Shown piece after piece: positions 10,497-18,461 of a stretch of DNA of 64,000 nt. The stretch covers positions 553,553 to 617,552 of the forward strand of contig CP058708.1 of the NCBI GenBank assembly GCA_013414765.1. The letters are read 5' to 3'. Below the pieces are notes generated by a model. It saw only the letters and a list, made by a program, of their open reading frames with translations. It had not been told where the DNA came from and did not search any database. This stretch comes from Candidatus Accumulibacter cognatus (GTDB lineage Bacteria > Pseudomonadota > Gammaproteobacteria > Burkholderiales > Rhodocyclaceae). A program made the position numbers and the translations under genes. Position 1 is the stretch's first letter; the number at the start of each line of letters is the position of its first letter.

Positions 10497-11330
10497 ATGC
10501 CCATGCTCACCATCTTCCGCCATTCCGTTTCCGCGTTCCTCCTCGCCGCCTCTTGCACGGTTTGCACGGCCTGCGCGGCGGCCGACAGCGGCATCGCGCT
10601 CGACGGCCCGCGTGGTGGCTGGCGCAACGGCGCGCTCGCCGAGGACAGGGAATCGGTCATCGCCGCCGCCTATCCGAAGCCGCCGGTCGACCGCGGCGGC
10701 CAGAAGAACCGCACGCTGATCGAGGGGCAACTCCGGCAGGCCGGCAAGAATCGCCAGCCCGGCCGGCTGATCGTCAATGGCATCGACATGCCGCTGTACA
10801 CCGACGAACAGGGGCGCTTCGTCAAACCCTGGGCATTCGGGCCGGGCAGCAACAGTGTCGAGATCGTCGCCCCCGGCGGCGCGCGCCGCCGCCTGCAGTT
10901 CTACGAAACCCACGCCGAAAAGACGCGCAGCAAGCTGCGCATCGTCCTCGGCTGGGACGATGCGCGCGCCGAGGTCGACCTGCATATCCTGACGCCCGAC
11001 GGCGAACACGCCTTCTGGGCGCAACCGCTGCTCCGCCGGGGTGGCGGTCTCGACGTCGATAGCGTCGATGGCGGCGGTCCGGAAATCTTTTCCACCGCCA
11101 CGCCGGTGCCCGGCACCTATCTCGTCTATGTCAATTATTGGGGCAACTTCAATGCCGCCGGCTACAATTTCGACGCCGACGCGCACGACAAGCCGCTGAT
11201 CACCACCCGCATCACCATCGTCAGCAACGAGAACACCCCCGACGAGCGCCAGGAAACCCTGCTCGTCCCCCTGCGTCGCGTCGGCGACCTGACCTTTGTC
11301 CGCGCCCTGCGTTACGGAGAGAGAAAATGA
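10497..11330 (+). CDS. DUF2135 (YfaP-like) secreted protein, copy 1
   Basis: 277 residues with an N-terminal signal peptide rich in Ala and Cys, then DGPRGGW and the DUF2135 core LRIVLGWDDARAEVDLHILT, GGGLDVDSVDGGGPEIF and YLVYVNYWGNF. DUF2135 is a beta-sandwich domain found beside macroglobulins and in some VIT/von Willebrand-like proteins. Starts at 10488 (TTG) or 10503 are possible. It follows the DUF2300 gene with almost no gap and overlaps the next gene by four bases. Probably a periplasmic partner of the macroglobulin; the precise role is unknown. Confidence 0.8.
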   Translation: MPMLTIFRHSVSAFLLAASCTVCTACAAADSGIALDGPRGGWRNGALAEDRESVIAAAYPKPPVDRGGQKNRTLIEGQLRQAGKNRQPGRLIVNGIDMPLYTDEQGRFVKPWAFGPGSNSVEIVAPGGARRRLQFYETHAEKTRSKLRIVLGWDDARAEVDLHILTPDGEHAFWAQPLLRRGGGLDVDSVDGGGPEIFSTATPVPGTYLVYVNYWGNFNAAGYNFDADAHDKPLITTRITIVSNENTPDERQETLLVPLRRVGDLTFVRALRYGERK

Positions 11331-12151
11331 GCCGCCTCGTCCTGCCGCTGTTCCTGGCCCGGCACCTGGCCTGGTGCGCGCTGCTCGCCGCCACCGCGGC
11401 GCCGGCGCAGGTCACACTCGACGCGCCACGCGGCGGCTGGCGGCACTCCGGCGGCGAGCCGGCGCAGCACATGCAGGACGTCCACTACCCCGCCAGCCGG
11501 GTCAATGCCGGGGGCGCGCGCAGTGGCGAGGACGGCGGCGAACTCGGCGTGGCGATCCGCGGCAGGATCGCCGGCGCCACCGCGGCGAAGACGAAGCAAC
11601 CGCACCTGCTGGTCGTCAATGGCGTCGCCATGCCGCTCAGCGTCAACCCGGACGGCTCCTTCGCGCGTCCCTACTCCTTTCCGCCCGGCGCCAGCAGCCT
11701 CGAAGTGCGCACCCCGGACCGCAAGCAGGGGCGCCGCGTCAACTTCTACGACGCCAACCTGGCGCGCCAGCGTGTCGGTCTGCGCATCGTCCTCAGTTGG
11801 GACAGCGACATGACCGACATCGACCTGCACGTCATCTCGCCGGACGGCCAGCACGTCTTCTTCGGCGAGCGTCTCGGCAAGAACGGCGGCGCACTCGACG
11901 TCGATGTCACCGGAGGCTACGGTCCGGAGATCTATGCGATCCCCTCGCCACCGCATGGCAACTGGCAGGTCTACGTCAATTACTTCGGCGGCGGCATGGG
12001 CGATGGGCAAGCCGAGGCCCAGGAAATCACCATCGCCCAGGTTGCCATCATCACCCGCGAAGGCACGCCCGACGAAAAACTCCAGGTCTTCCGGGTGCCC
12101 CTGCGCCGCCCCGGCGAACTGACGCTGGTCAAGTCCTTCGTTTTTCCGTGA
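11327..12151 (+). CDS. DUF2135 (YfaP-like) secreted protein, copy 2
   Basis: 274 residues, a paralogue of the preceding gene. It shares DAPRGGW near the mature N-terminus, a HLLVVNGVAMPLSV block, LRIVLSWDSDMTDIDLHVIS, GGYGPEIYAIPSPPHGNWQV and a PLRRPGELTLVKSF end. The signal peptide is ARHLAWCALLAATAAPAQ. The ATG overlaps the previous TGA (ATGA), so the two copies are translationally coupled. E. coli has one yfaP, so this is a local duplication that has diverged substantially. Function is unknown beyond the operon context. Confidence 0.8.
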   Translation: MSRLVLPLFLARHLAWCALLAATAAPAQVTLDAPRGGWRHSGGEPAQHMQDVHYPASRVNAGGARSGEDGGELGVAIRGRIAGATAAKTKQPHLLVVNGVAMPLSVNPDGSFARPYSFPPGASSLEVRTPDRKQGRRVNFYDANLARQRVGLRIVLSWDSDMTDIDLHVISPDGQHVFFGERLGKNGGALDVDVTGGYGPEIYAIPSPPHGNWQVYVNYFGGGMGDGQAEAQEITIAQVAIITREGTPDEKLQVFRVPLRRPGELTLVKSFVFP

Positions 12152-13353
12152 ACGCGCGCCGCCCGTGGGCGGTGGTTCTGGCGGCCGTGTTGCTCGCCGC
12201 CTGCGGGGAGAAGGCAGCGCCGACGCCGATCGCGCACGACGCCTACGTCTGGCAGCGTCGCTGGCAACCCGCGCTGGCCGCAGCGTTGCGCGATGCCGCC
12301 GACCTCGTGGGCGCCTGGCGGATCCTCGCCGCCGAGGTCGATCGCCAGGGTCGATGGCAGCCGATTGCCGTCGACCGGGCGGCGATCGCCGCCAGTCACC
12401 GCCCGGCGATTCCCGTCGTGCGCATCGCCGCGCCCCTGGCAACGCTCGACCGGGCCGCGCTGATGGCCGACCTCGTCGCCCTGCGCGGCGACTGGCCGAC
12501 ATCGACGACGCTTGAAATCGACCACGACTGCGGCACCCGCCAGCTCGCCGACTACGCGCGCTTCCTCGTCACCCTGCGCCGCGCCCTGCCGTCCGGCCAG
12601 CGCCTGTCGCTGACCGTGCTGCCCGACTGGCTGGGCGCACGCGAACTGGATGGCCTGTTGGCGACGGTCGACGAAGCCGTGCTGCAAGTCCATTCGCTCG
12701 ACAAACCGGCGTACCGCCTGTTCGATGCTGCCAGCGCGCGCGCCTGGACGGCAGGCCTCGCCCGCCGTACCGACAAGCCTTTCCGGGTGGCGCTGCCCAA
12801 TTACGGCTCCCGCCTCGTGCTTGACGGGCGAGGCCGCATCGCCGCCGTCGAAAGCGAAGTCCCGTGGGCGGCAGAGCGTGTCGGCGAAGTGCCCAGGGAA
12901 GGTCGCGAACTGTTCGCGGCGCCAGCCAGCGTCTCGGCCTTCCTGCGCTGGCTCGAGAAGAACGCGCCGCGGCATCTCGCCGGCGTCGTCTGGTTCCGCC
13001 TGCCGCTTGCCGGCGACCAGCGCGCGTGGACACCGGCCACCTGGCGCGCCGTCATCACCCACCGCGAAAAACCCGTCCGCCTGACCGGCGAACTGCAGCC
13101 GGGCGACCGGCCGGGACAGCAAGTCGTCGTGCTGCAGAATCAAGGCGCCATGGACGGCCCACTGCCGGCCGCCCTGATCGTCAAGGCGCCTTGCCGCGGC
13201 ATCACCGGTACGAACGGCTATGTTCTCGAACGAGAAAGCGACGACAGCGTCTTTGTGCGTAGCCAGCAGGCGCTGTTGCGCGCCGGTGATCAGGTCATCG
13301 TCGGACTGGTGGAATGCTCCTCGGGGAGTGGTCGCGTCCAGATTGACGAGTGA
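12148..13353 (+). CDS. DUF3142 lipoprotein
   Basis: 401 residues starting at a GTG that overlaps the preceding stop (GTGA). The N-terminus is a lipoprotein signal, VVLAAVLLAACGEK, with the lipobox cysteine about 20 residues in. The rest matches DUF3142: HDAYVWQRRW, LEIDHDCGTRQL, LPNYGSRLVLD and VVWFRLPLAGDQRAW, suggesting a TIM-barrel-like or glycosidase-like fold. It closes the seven-gene operon. DUF3142 is not part of the E. coli yfa operon as I know it, so its presence may be a lineage-specific addition. No function is assigned. Confidence 0.75.
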   Translation: MNARRPWAVVLAAVLLAACGEKAAPTPIAHDAYVWQRRWQPALAAALRDAADLVGAWRILAAEVDRQGRWQPIAVDRAAIAASHRPAIPVVRIAAPLATLDRAALMADLVALRGDWPTSTTLEIDHDCGTRQLADYARFLVTLRRALPSGQRLSLTVLPDWLGARELDGLLATVDEAVLQVHSLDKPAYRLFDAASARAWTAGLARRTDKPFRVALPNYGSRLVLDGRGRIAAVESEVPWAAERVGEVPREGRELFAAPASVSAFLRWLEKNAPRHLAGVVWFRLPLAGDQRAWTPATWRAVITHREKPVRLTGELQPGDRPGQQVVVLQNQGAMDGPLPAALIVKAPCRGITGTNGYVLERESDDSVFVRSQQALLRAGDQVIVGLVECSSGSGRVQIDE

Positions 13354-13477
13354 TTGATCAAGGGCGCGCGGCAGATCCGGGAAGGCGATGAGCGGCGCAC
13401 CGCCAACGCAAGGCCGGGGGCCGCCACCGCAGGCTGACCCAGTCGACGGTTCATCCGCGACGACTCAGGAGCACGCG

Positions 13478-14185
13478 TCAGTCTGGCGCCAGGCCGAGAG
13501 GCCTGCCGACCAGCTTGATGATTGCCCCGCACACCAGGTACGCGCCGATCAGGCCCGGAATCGCCAGGTAGCGAACAGCCCTTGCTGATCGCCCCGGCGG
13601 CAGATGATCGCGGACCGCCAGAAACGGAATGACGTTGATGGCATGGTAGTTGGTCATCGGGTAGGGCAGAAAGAACAGCATGGCCGGCGTATCGATGAAA
13701 AAGAACAGCCCCCCGTCGCCCAGCGTCTGCGCCAGGCCCATGACAAGAATGTAGTTCCAGAGACCATAGCGGTAGCGGTTGATGAAGAACCAGAGCAGCG
13801 AGAAGATCACCGCGTAGGCCGGCAGGGTGAACAGCAGGTCGAGCGCATAGCGGACCAGGCCCTGAACGAAGGACGTCTCCCCGACGATGCGCAGCGCCGG
13901 AAAGACCGGCATCGAGATCATGTGCATGCCCTCCACCGCGGCGGCGAGGACAATGCCCAGGACAAGGAATCGGATTTTCGGCGTCAGTGCGGGCAGTGCC
14001 CCGACCAGCGTCGGGCGCAAGGCCAACTCGCCCAGGAGAAGCGCGATCACCAGCAGGCGAGTGACGCTCTCGGGCGACAGGCCGGACAGGCCAATCGACA
14101 GGCCGATGGCGACGATCGCCCAAACACAGTAAAGCGCCGGCCCGATTCCCGGCTTGGGAAGCAGGCGGGCAAGAAACGAGGTCAT
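13478..14185 (-). CDS. polytopic membrane protein, unrecognised family
   Basis: 235 residues with about six to seven predicted membrane helices (for example ALYCVWAIVAIGLSIGLSGL, FLVLGIVLAAAVEGMHMISM, YAVIFSLLWFFIN, IPGLIGAYLVCGAIIKLVG). The ATG at 14185 has an AAGGAAGGG ribosome site immediately upstream; the frame stays open further upstream but that part is not protein-like. I do not recognise the family. It is convergent with the macroglobulin operon, with 124 bases between them in which I see nothing. It could be a small integral membrane enzyme or a scaffold. Confidence 0.6.
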   Translation of the reverse strand: MTSFLARLLPKPGIGPALYCVWAIVAIGLSIGLSGLSPESVTRLLVIALLLGELALRPTLVGALPALTPKIRFLVLGIVLAAAVEGMHMISMPVFPALRIVGETSFVQGLVRYALDLLFTLPAYAVIFSLLWFFINRYRYGLWNYILVMGLAQTLGDGGLFFFIDTPAMLFFLPYPMTNYHAINVIPFLAVRDHLPPGRSARAVRYLAIPGLIGAYLVCGAIIKLVGRPLGLAPD

Positions 14186-14619
14186 GCTTCCCTTCCTTGG
14201 TGCGGCGCGAAAAGCAAATTTAGCGTGCCCGCAAGGCGGAGACAAGGGATACGGTCGGTGTTCCGAACCAAATTCCGATGGATATTGGAGGTTTGGTGTT
14301 TCCACTTTGTTTCGGTGGCAGGGCTGCCTGGTGGGACGCGTCGATGCCGATGAGGCGCGCCTGCTGCAGTGGACCGGGACGGCGCTGCGGCCGTGGGCCG
14401 AGGGCTTGCCGAGCGCCTGACCCGGCCACGCACGTGATGGCGCTGTCGGGCGGGGCAGCGAGGGAGTGCAGGCGCCCGGCCCCGCGACAGTGCCGCAGCG
14501 CCACCAGTCCCACCGCGGCCGGGAAGCGCATCAAAGGCCTCGGCGGGTTGCGCGTGGGCAGCGCCGATCTTCCTGTCGCGCTCGCCGGCAGGCCGGGTCC
14601 GGATGGACAATTTTTCTGA
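14186..14619. other. intergenic region without a recognised gene
   Basis: About 430 bases between the divergent membrane protein and the glutathione peroxidase regulatory region. Short open frames exist on both strands but none has family-like sequence. A plus-strand frame ending at 14420 (tail VDADEARLLQWTGTALRPWA) might be the end of a decayed gene; I cannot place it. The promoter of the minus-strand membrane gene should lie at the left side. Confidence 0.4.
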
Positions 14620-14636
14620 TTTTGTCATGGACAAAA
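14620..14636. promoter_or_regulatory. operator-like palindrome, upstream site
   Basis: TTTTGTC-ATG-GACAAAA is a perfect inverted repeat with 7-base arms, 13 bases upstream of the -35 box at 14650. It shares the core TTGTC-N3-GACAA with the site at 14696-14708, about seven helical turns away centre to centre, which would suit a looped or doubly bound repressor. The regulator is not identified. Confidence 0.5.
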
Positions 14637-14649
14637 CGACAAAAATGGC

Positions 14650-14678
14650 TTGACATCCCCGAATTGCGCGCTTATATT
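14650..14678 (+). promoter_or_regulatory. near-consensus sigma-70 promoter
   Basis: A perfect -35 box TTGACA (14650-14655), a 17-base spacer and a -10 box TATATT (14673-14678). The implied start of transcription is near 14685, about 28 bases before the ATG at 14713. Such a strong promoter flanked by palindromes suggests a gene normally held off by a repressor. Confidence 0.75.
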
Positions 14679-14695
14679 TGCGACACGCCCTCAAA

Positions 14696-14708
14696 TTGTC
14701 CAGGACAA
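14696..14708. promoter_or_regulatory. operator-like palindrome, downstream site
   Basis: TTGTC-CAG-GACAA, a perfect inverted repeat just downstream of the predicted transcription start. It overlaps the AGGA ribosome site of the peroxidase gene. A weaker copy of the same core (CTGTC-GTG-GACAG) occurs at 14870-14882 inside the N-terminal coding region. Repression of the 14650 promoter is inferred. Confidence 0.5.
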
Positions 14709-14712
14709 AAAG

Positions 14713-15465
14713 ATGCCTCGCCTGCCAGCCCGCAGTTTCTCCGATGCCCTTCCCTCCCTTTCGCCAGCCCGTCCACGCCTTGGATGGGCCGCAGGGAGGA
14801 CCTTCGCCGGGAGCGTTGCCAGGGCTTCCGGCGCGGCGTCTGAGACCCCGGCACACCGCTCGATTGGTCCTGTCGTGGACAGCCTGCAAGCCCTGGGGCT
14901 GACCCGCCTGCGCTCCTGCCTGCTGTCGGCCGTCGCGTTCTCCGCCGGTATTTTCGTCACCTCGCCCGTTCTTGCCGCCGACTCCTGCCCGCCCCTCCTC
15001 AAGCACAGCTTCCCTTCGCTGCAGGACCAGAAGCCGCAATCGCTCTGCCAGTGGCAGGGCAAGGTGCTGCTGGTGGTGAACACCGCCAGTTACTGCGGCT
15101 TCACCTCGCAGTACGATGGGCTCGAAAAACTTTACGCCCGGCTCAAGGAGCGCGGACTGGTCGTCGTCGGCTTTCCGTCGAATGATTTCGGCAACCAGGA
15201 GCCAGGCAGCAATAAGGAGATCGCCGAGTTCTGCCGGCTGACTTACGGGGTGCAGTTCCCGATGTTCGCCAAGGCCACCGTCGTCGGCAGGAACGCCAGC
15301 CCACTTTATTTGCAACTCACCAGGGCGACCGGCGAAGCGCCGCAGTGGAACTTCCACAAGTACCTGATCGACCGCAGCGGCACGCGGGTGTTGAGCTTCG
15401 GCAGTCGCGTCAGGCCGGACGACAGGGAACTGCTCGCCCGCATCGACGAATTTCTCGGCAAATAG
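14713..15465 (+). CDS. glutathione peroxidase family (cysteine type), exported
   Basis: Reduces peroxides using a thiol donor. The catalytic tetrad region is clear: NTASYCGFTSQYDGL with the peroxidatic Cys (residue 128 from this start), FPSNDFGNQEPG with the Gln, and WNFHKYLIDRSG with the Trp. It is a Cys, not selenocysteine, enzyme. A signal peptide (LLSAVAFSAGIFVTSPVLAA) implies a periplasmic location. From the ATG at 14713, which has an AGGA seven bases upstream, about 65 residues precede the signal peptide; a GTG at 14875 would give a normal leader, so the start is uncertain. It is probably controlled by the TTGTC-N3-GACAA sites. Confidence 0.85.
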   Translation: MPRLPARSFSDALPSLSPARPRLGWAAGRTFAGSVARASGAASETPAHRSIGPVVDSLQALGLTRLRSCLLSAVAFSAGIFVTSPVLAADSCPPLLKHSFPSLQDQKPQSLCQWQGKVLLVVNTASYCGFTSQYDGLEKLYARLKERGLVVVGFPSNDFGNQEPGSNKEIAEFCRLTYGVQFPMFAKATVVGRNASPLYLQLTRATGEAPQWNFHKYLIDRSGTRVLSFGSRVRPDDRELLARIDEFLGK

Positions 15466-15523
15466 CGATCCGGCTGTCGCCGTCATCGAGTCCCCATTTC
15501 CTTCCTCCCCCGGAGAACACACC

Positions 15524-16324
15524 ATGAACGCCCCAGACAGATTCTTCCTCGCCGACGTGCAGGCCAGCGCCGACCAGCGCCAACTGGCGATCCACAAGGT
15601 GGGCGTCAAGGGCTTGCGCTACCCGCTCGCCCTGCTCGACGCCGACGGCAAGGTGCAGCACACGGTCGCGCAGGTGGCGATGTCGGTCGGGCTGCCACCG
15701 GAGGTCAAGGGCACGCACATGTCGCGCTTTGTCGAGATCCTCGAACAGCGGCGGGCGCCATTGAACGTCAGTCGCCTGCTGCGCCTATTCGAGGACATGC
15801 TGCTGCGGCTCGACGCCAGCAGCGGCGAGATCGAACTCGCTTTTCCGTACTTCATCAGCAAGGCGGCGCCGGTATCGACCGTCGAGAGCCTGCTCGACTA
15901 CGACGTGCGGATGATCGTCGCCAAGCGCGCAGGGCAGGCAGCCGAAGTGACGCTCGAAGTCGTGGCGCCGGTGACCAGCCTCTGTCCGTGCTCGAAGGAG
16001 ATCAGCGAGTACGGCGCGCACAACCAGCGTTCGCACATCACGATCATCGCCAGGCTGCGCTCCGGCATGACGCCCGACGAACTGGTACGGCTGGCCGAGG
16101 AGGAAGCGTCGTGCGAGATCTTCGGGCTGCTCAAGCGGCCGGACGAGAAGTGGGTGACCGAGCGTGCCTACGACCATCCGAAATTCGTCGAGGACCTGGT
16201 GCGCGACATCGCGCTGCGCCTGATGAACGAGCCGCGCATTGCGCAATGGACGGTCAAGTCGGAGAACTTCGAATCGATCCACAACCATTCCGCTTACGCC
16301 GAGATCAACGGCGACAACGCCTGA
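15524..16324 (+). CDS. folE2: GTP cyclohydrolase FolE2 (type IB)
   Basis: Converts GTP to 7,8-dihydroneopterin triphosphate, the first step of folate (and queuosine) synthesis, using a metal-relaxed active site distinct from FolE. 266 residues. Diagnostic blocks are VGVKGLRYPL, GTHMSRFVEIL, VTSLCPCSKEISEYGAHNQR with the conserved Cys cluster, and ENFESIHNHSAYA at the C-terminus. A GGAG site precedes the ATG. The gene follows the peroxidase by 58 bases and may be co-transcribed with it. FolE2 often serves under zinc limitation in organisms that also carry folE; whether folE exists elsewhere is not visible. Confidence 0.93.
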   Translation: MNAPDRFFLADVQASADQRQLAIHKVGVKGLRYPLALLDADGKVQHTVAQVAMSVGLPPEVKGTHMSRFVEILEQRRAPLNVSRLLRLFEDMLLRLDASSGEIELAFPYFISKAAPVSTVESLLDYDVRMIVAKRAGQAAEVTLEVVAPVTSLCPCSKEISEYGAHNQRSHITIIARLRSGMTPDELVRLAEEEASCEIFGLLKRPDEKWVTERAYDHPKFVEDLVRDIALRLMNEPRIAQWTVKSENFESIHNHSAYAEINGDNA

Positions 16325-16341
16325 ACCGGGAGGAGCCGAGG

Positions 16342-17682
16342 ATGTATCGACCACCAGCAGCACAACGCATCGCCGTCGTCGGGGCGGGGATTTCCGGTCT
16401 GGCGAGCGCCTGGCTGTTGTCGCAGAAACACGCGGTGACGCTCTACGAAGCCGGCGACTACCTCGGCGGGCACACCCACACCGTCGATGTGACGCTCGAT
16501 GGTGTGTGCCATCCGGTCGATACCGGCTTTCTCGTCTACAACACGCACACCTACCCGAACCTGACGGCATTGTTCGCGCATCTGGGCGTCGCCAGTGTCG
16601 AGACCGAGATGTCCTTCGCGGTCAGTCTCGAAGAGCCCGGCATCGAGTGGGCGGGCAGCAGCCTGGCGACCGTCTTCGGGCAGAAGCGCAATCTTCTGCG
16701 CGGCGATTTCTGGCGCATGCTCGCCGACATCCTGCGCTTCAACCGCGACAGCATCGCCTGGATCGAACAGTATCCGGACTACGGCGGCAGCCTGCGCGAG
16801 TTTCTCGCCGCCGGTCGCTACTCGCGACCCTTTGCCGAGTGGTACCTGTTGCCGATGGCGGCGGCGATCTGGTCGTGCCCAGCCGGGCAGATGCTCGACT
16901 ACCCGCTGGCCAGCTTCGTGCGCTTCTGTCGCAACCACGGCCTGCTGCAGGTTTTCGACCGGCCGCTCTGGCGCACCGTCAAGGGCGGCGGCCGCGAATA
17001 CGTGAGGAAGCTGGCGAGCCGCCTGGCCGACATCCGCCTCGGCACGCCGGTGCGTGGCGTGCGGCGGACCGATGCTGGCCTGCAGGTCATCACCGATGGC
17101 GCCGTCGCCTGCTATGACCAGGTCGTTCTCGCCTGCCACAGCGATCAGGCGCTGGTCCTCCTCGCCGAGGCCGCGACGCCCGCCGAGCGCCGCCTGTTGG
17201 GGGCGATCCGCTATGAGCCGAACCGCGCCGTGCTGCACAGCGACGCCGCGCTGCTGCCGCGCAAGCGGGCGCTGTGGTCGGCGTGGAACTACCTGTCGAG
17301 CGCTCAGGAACTCGACCGGCGGCCGGTCAGCGTCTCCTACCTGATCAACCGCCTGCAGCCGCTGCCGTTCAAAACGCCGCTGATGGTTTCGCTGAACCCG
17401 CAGCGCGAGCCGAAGGCGGAGTCGGTGATCGCCGAATTCGACTACGAACACCCGATTTTCGACGGCCCGGCGATCGCTGCCCAGCGCGAGTTGCCGGCGC
17501 TGTCCGGCAGGCACAGCGTCTGGTTCTGCGGCGCCTGGAACGGCTATGGTTTCCACGAAGACGGGCTGAAATCGGCGCTGCAGGTGGCCAACGGACTGGG
17601 CTGTCAGGCTCCCTGGCAGGGTGGCGAAGCGGCGGCTTCGCCGGCGCCCGTTTGCCGGCAGACGACGGAACTCGCCGCATGA
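16342..17682 (+). CDS. FAD-dependent amine oxidase/desaturase-like protein
   Basis: 446 residues. An N-terminal Rossmann FAD-binding motif (IAVVGAGISGLASAWLL) is followed by YLGGHTHTVDV and DTGFLVYNTHTYPNL, typical of COG2907 flavoproteins; the C-terminal FAD motif is VWFCGAWNGYGFHEDGLKSAL. It heads an eight-gene operon with DUF1365 and a cyclopropane-synthase-like methyltransferase, and relatives always travel with those partners. A role in fatty-acyl chain modification is inferred; the furan-fatty-acid pathway is one candidate. The ATG has an AGGAGCCGAGG site and follows folE2 by 17 bases. The stop overlaps the next start (ATGA). Confidence 0.85.
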   Translation: MYRPPAAQRIAVVGAGISGLASAWLLSQKHAVTLYEAGDYLGGHTHTVDVTLDGVCHPVDTGFLVYNTHTYPNLTALFAHLGVASVETEMSFAVSLEEPGIEWAGSSLATVFGQKRNLLRGDFWRMLADILRFNRDSIAWIEQYPDYGGSLREFLAAGRYSRPFAEWYLLPMAAAIWSCPAGQMLDYPLASFVRFCRNHGLLQVFDRPLWRTVKGGGREYVRKLASRLADIRLGTPVRGVRRTDAGLQVITDGAVACYDQVVLACHSDQALVLLAEAATPAERRLLGAIRYEPNRAVLHSDAALLPRKRALWSAWNYLSSAQELDRRPVSVSYLINRLQPLPFKTPLMVSLNPQREPKAESVIAEFDYEHPIFDGPAIAAQRELPALSGRHSVWFCGAWNGYGFHEDGLKSALQVANGLGCQAPWQGGEAAASPAPVCRQTTELAA

Positions 17683-18461
17683 ACGCGACGCCGGCTCGCC
17701 TCTTCTTCGGACAGGTGATGCACCGCCGTCTGCGGCCGGCCGCCAATCGCTTCGTCTATCCGGTGTACTTCTGCGTCTTGCCGCTTTCGGCCGTTGCCCG
17801 TTCGGCGAGCGCGCTGTTCTCGGTCAATCGCTGGAACCTGTTCAGCTTCCACTTCGCCGACCACGGCGCGCGCGACGGCTCGCATCCGCTGTCCTGGATA
17901 CGCCGTCTGCTGGTGCAGGAGGGCGTCCATGCCGACGGCGAAGTCTGGCTGCAGTGCTTCCCGCGCGTTCTCGGTTTCGTCTTCAACCCGATCAGCCTAT
18001 GGTTCTGCCACGACCGCGCGGGCGACTTGATCGCCGTGCTCGCTGAAGTCAACAACACTTTCGGCGAACGCCACAACTACCTGCTGGCGCATGCCGACGG
18101 GCGGCCGATCCGTGACGGCGAGACGCTGGAGCGCAGCAAGGTCTTTCATGTTTCGCCGTTCATGGCCGTTGCCGGTCACTACCGCTTTCGCTTTCATGCG
18201 CGCACCGGGGATGACGGCAACGTCGCCTGGCGCTTGACGCGCATCGATCACGGGGACGCCGCGGGCGATCTGCTGCATACCTCGATTTCCGGGAGCGCCG
18301 AACCGCTGGCCAGCGGTCCCCTGCTGAAAGCCTTCGTCCGTTTCCCGCTGCTGACCCTGGGCGTGGTCCTGCGCATTCACTGGCAGGCACTGAAGCTGTG
18401 GGTCAAGCGCGTTCCCTTCTTTACCAAGCCAGAACCTCCATTCGAGGAGACGACGCGATGA
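17679..18461 (+). CDS. DUF1365 family protein
   Basis: 260 residues. It opens with LFFGQVMHRRLRPAANRFVY, and has LQCFPRVLGFVFNPISLWFC and EVNNTFGERHNYLL, the hallmark blocks of DUF1365. A C-terminal amphipathic/hydrophobic segment (LLTLGVVLRIHWQALKLW) suggests membrane association. It is coupled on both sides by four-base overlaps, lying between the flavoprotein and the cyclopropane-synthase-like gene. The family is uncharacterised enzymatically as far as I know; the constant neighbourhood suggests participation in acyl-chain modification at the membrane. Confidence 0.85.
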   Translation: MNATPARLFFGQVMHRRLRPAANRFVYPVYFCVLPLSAVARSASALFSVNRWNLFSFHFADHGARDGSHPLSWIRRLLVQEGVHADGEVWLQCFPRVLGFVFNPISLWFCHDRAGDLIAVLAEVNNTFGERHNYLLAHADGRPIRDGETLERSKVFHVSPFMAVAGHYRFRFHARTGDDGNVAWRLTRIDHGDAAGDLLHTSISGSAEPLASGPLLKAFVRFPLLTLGVVLRIHWQALKLWVKRVPFFTKPEPPFEETTR

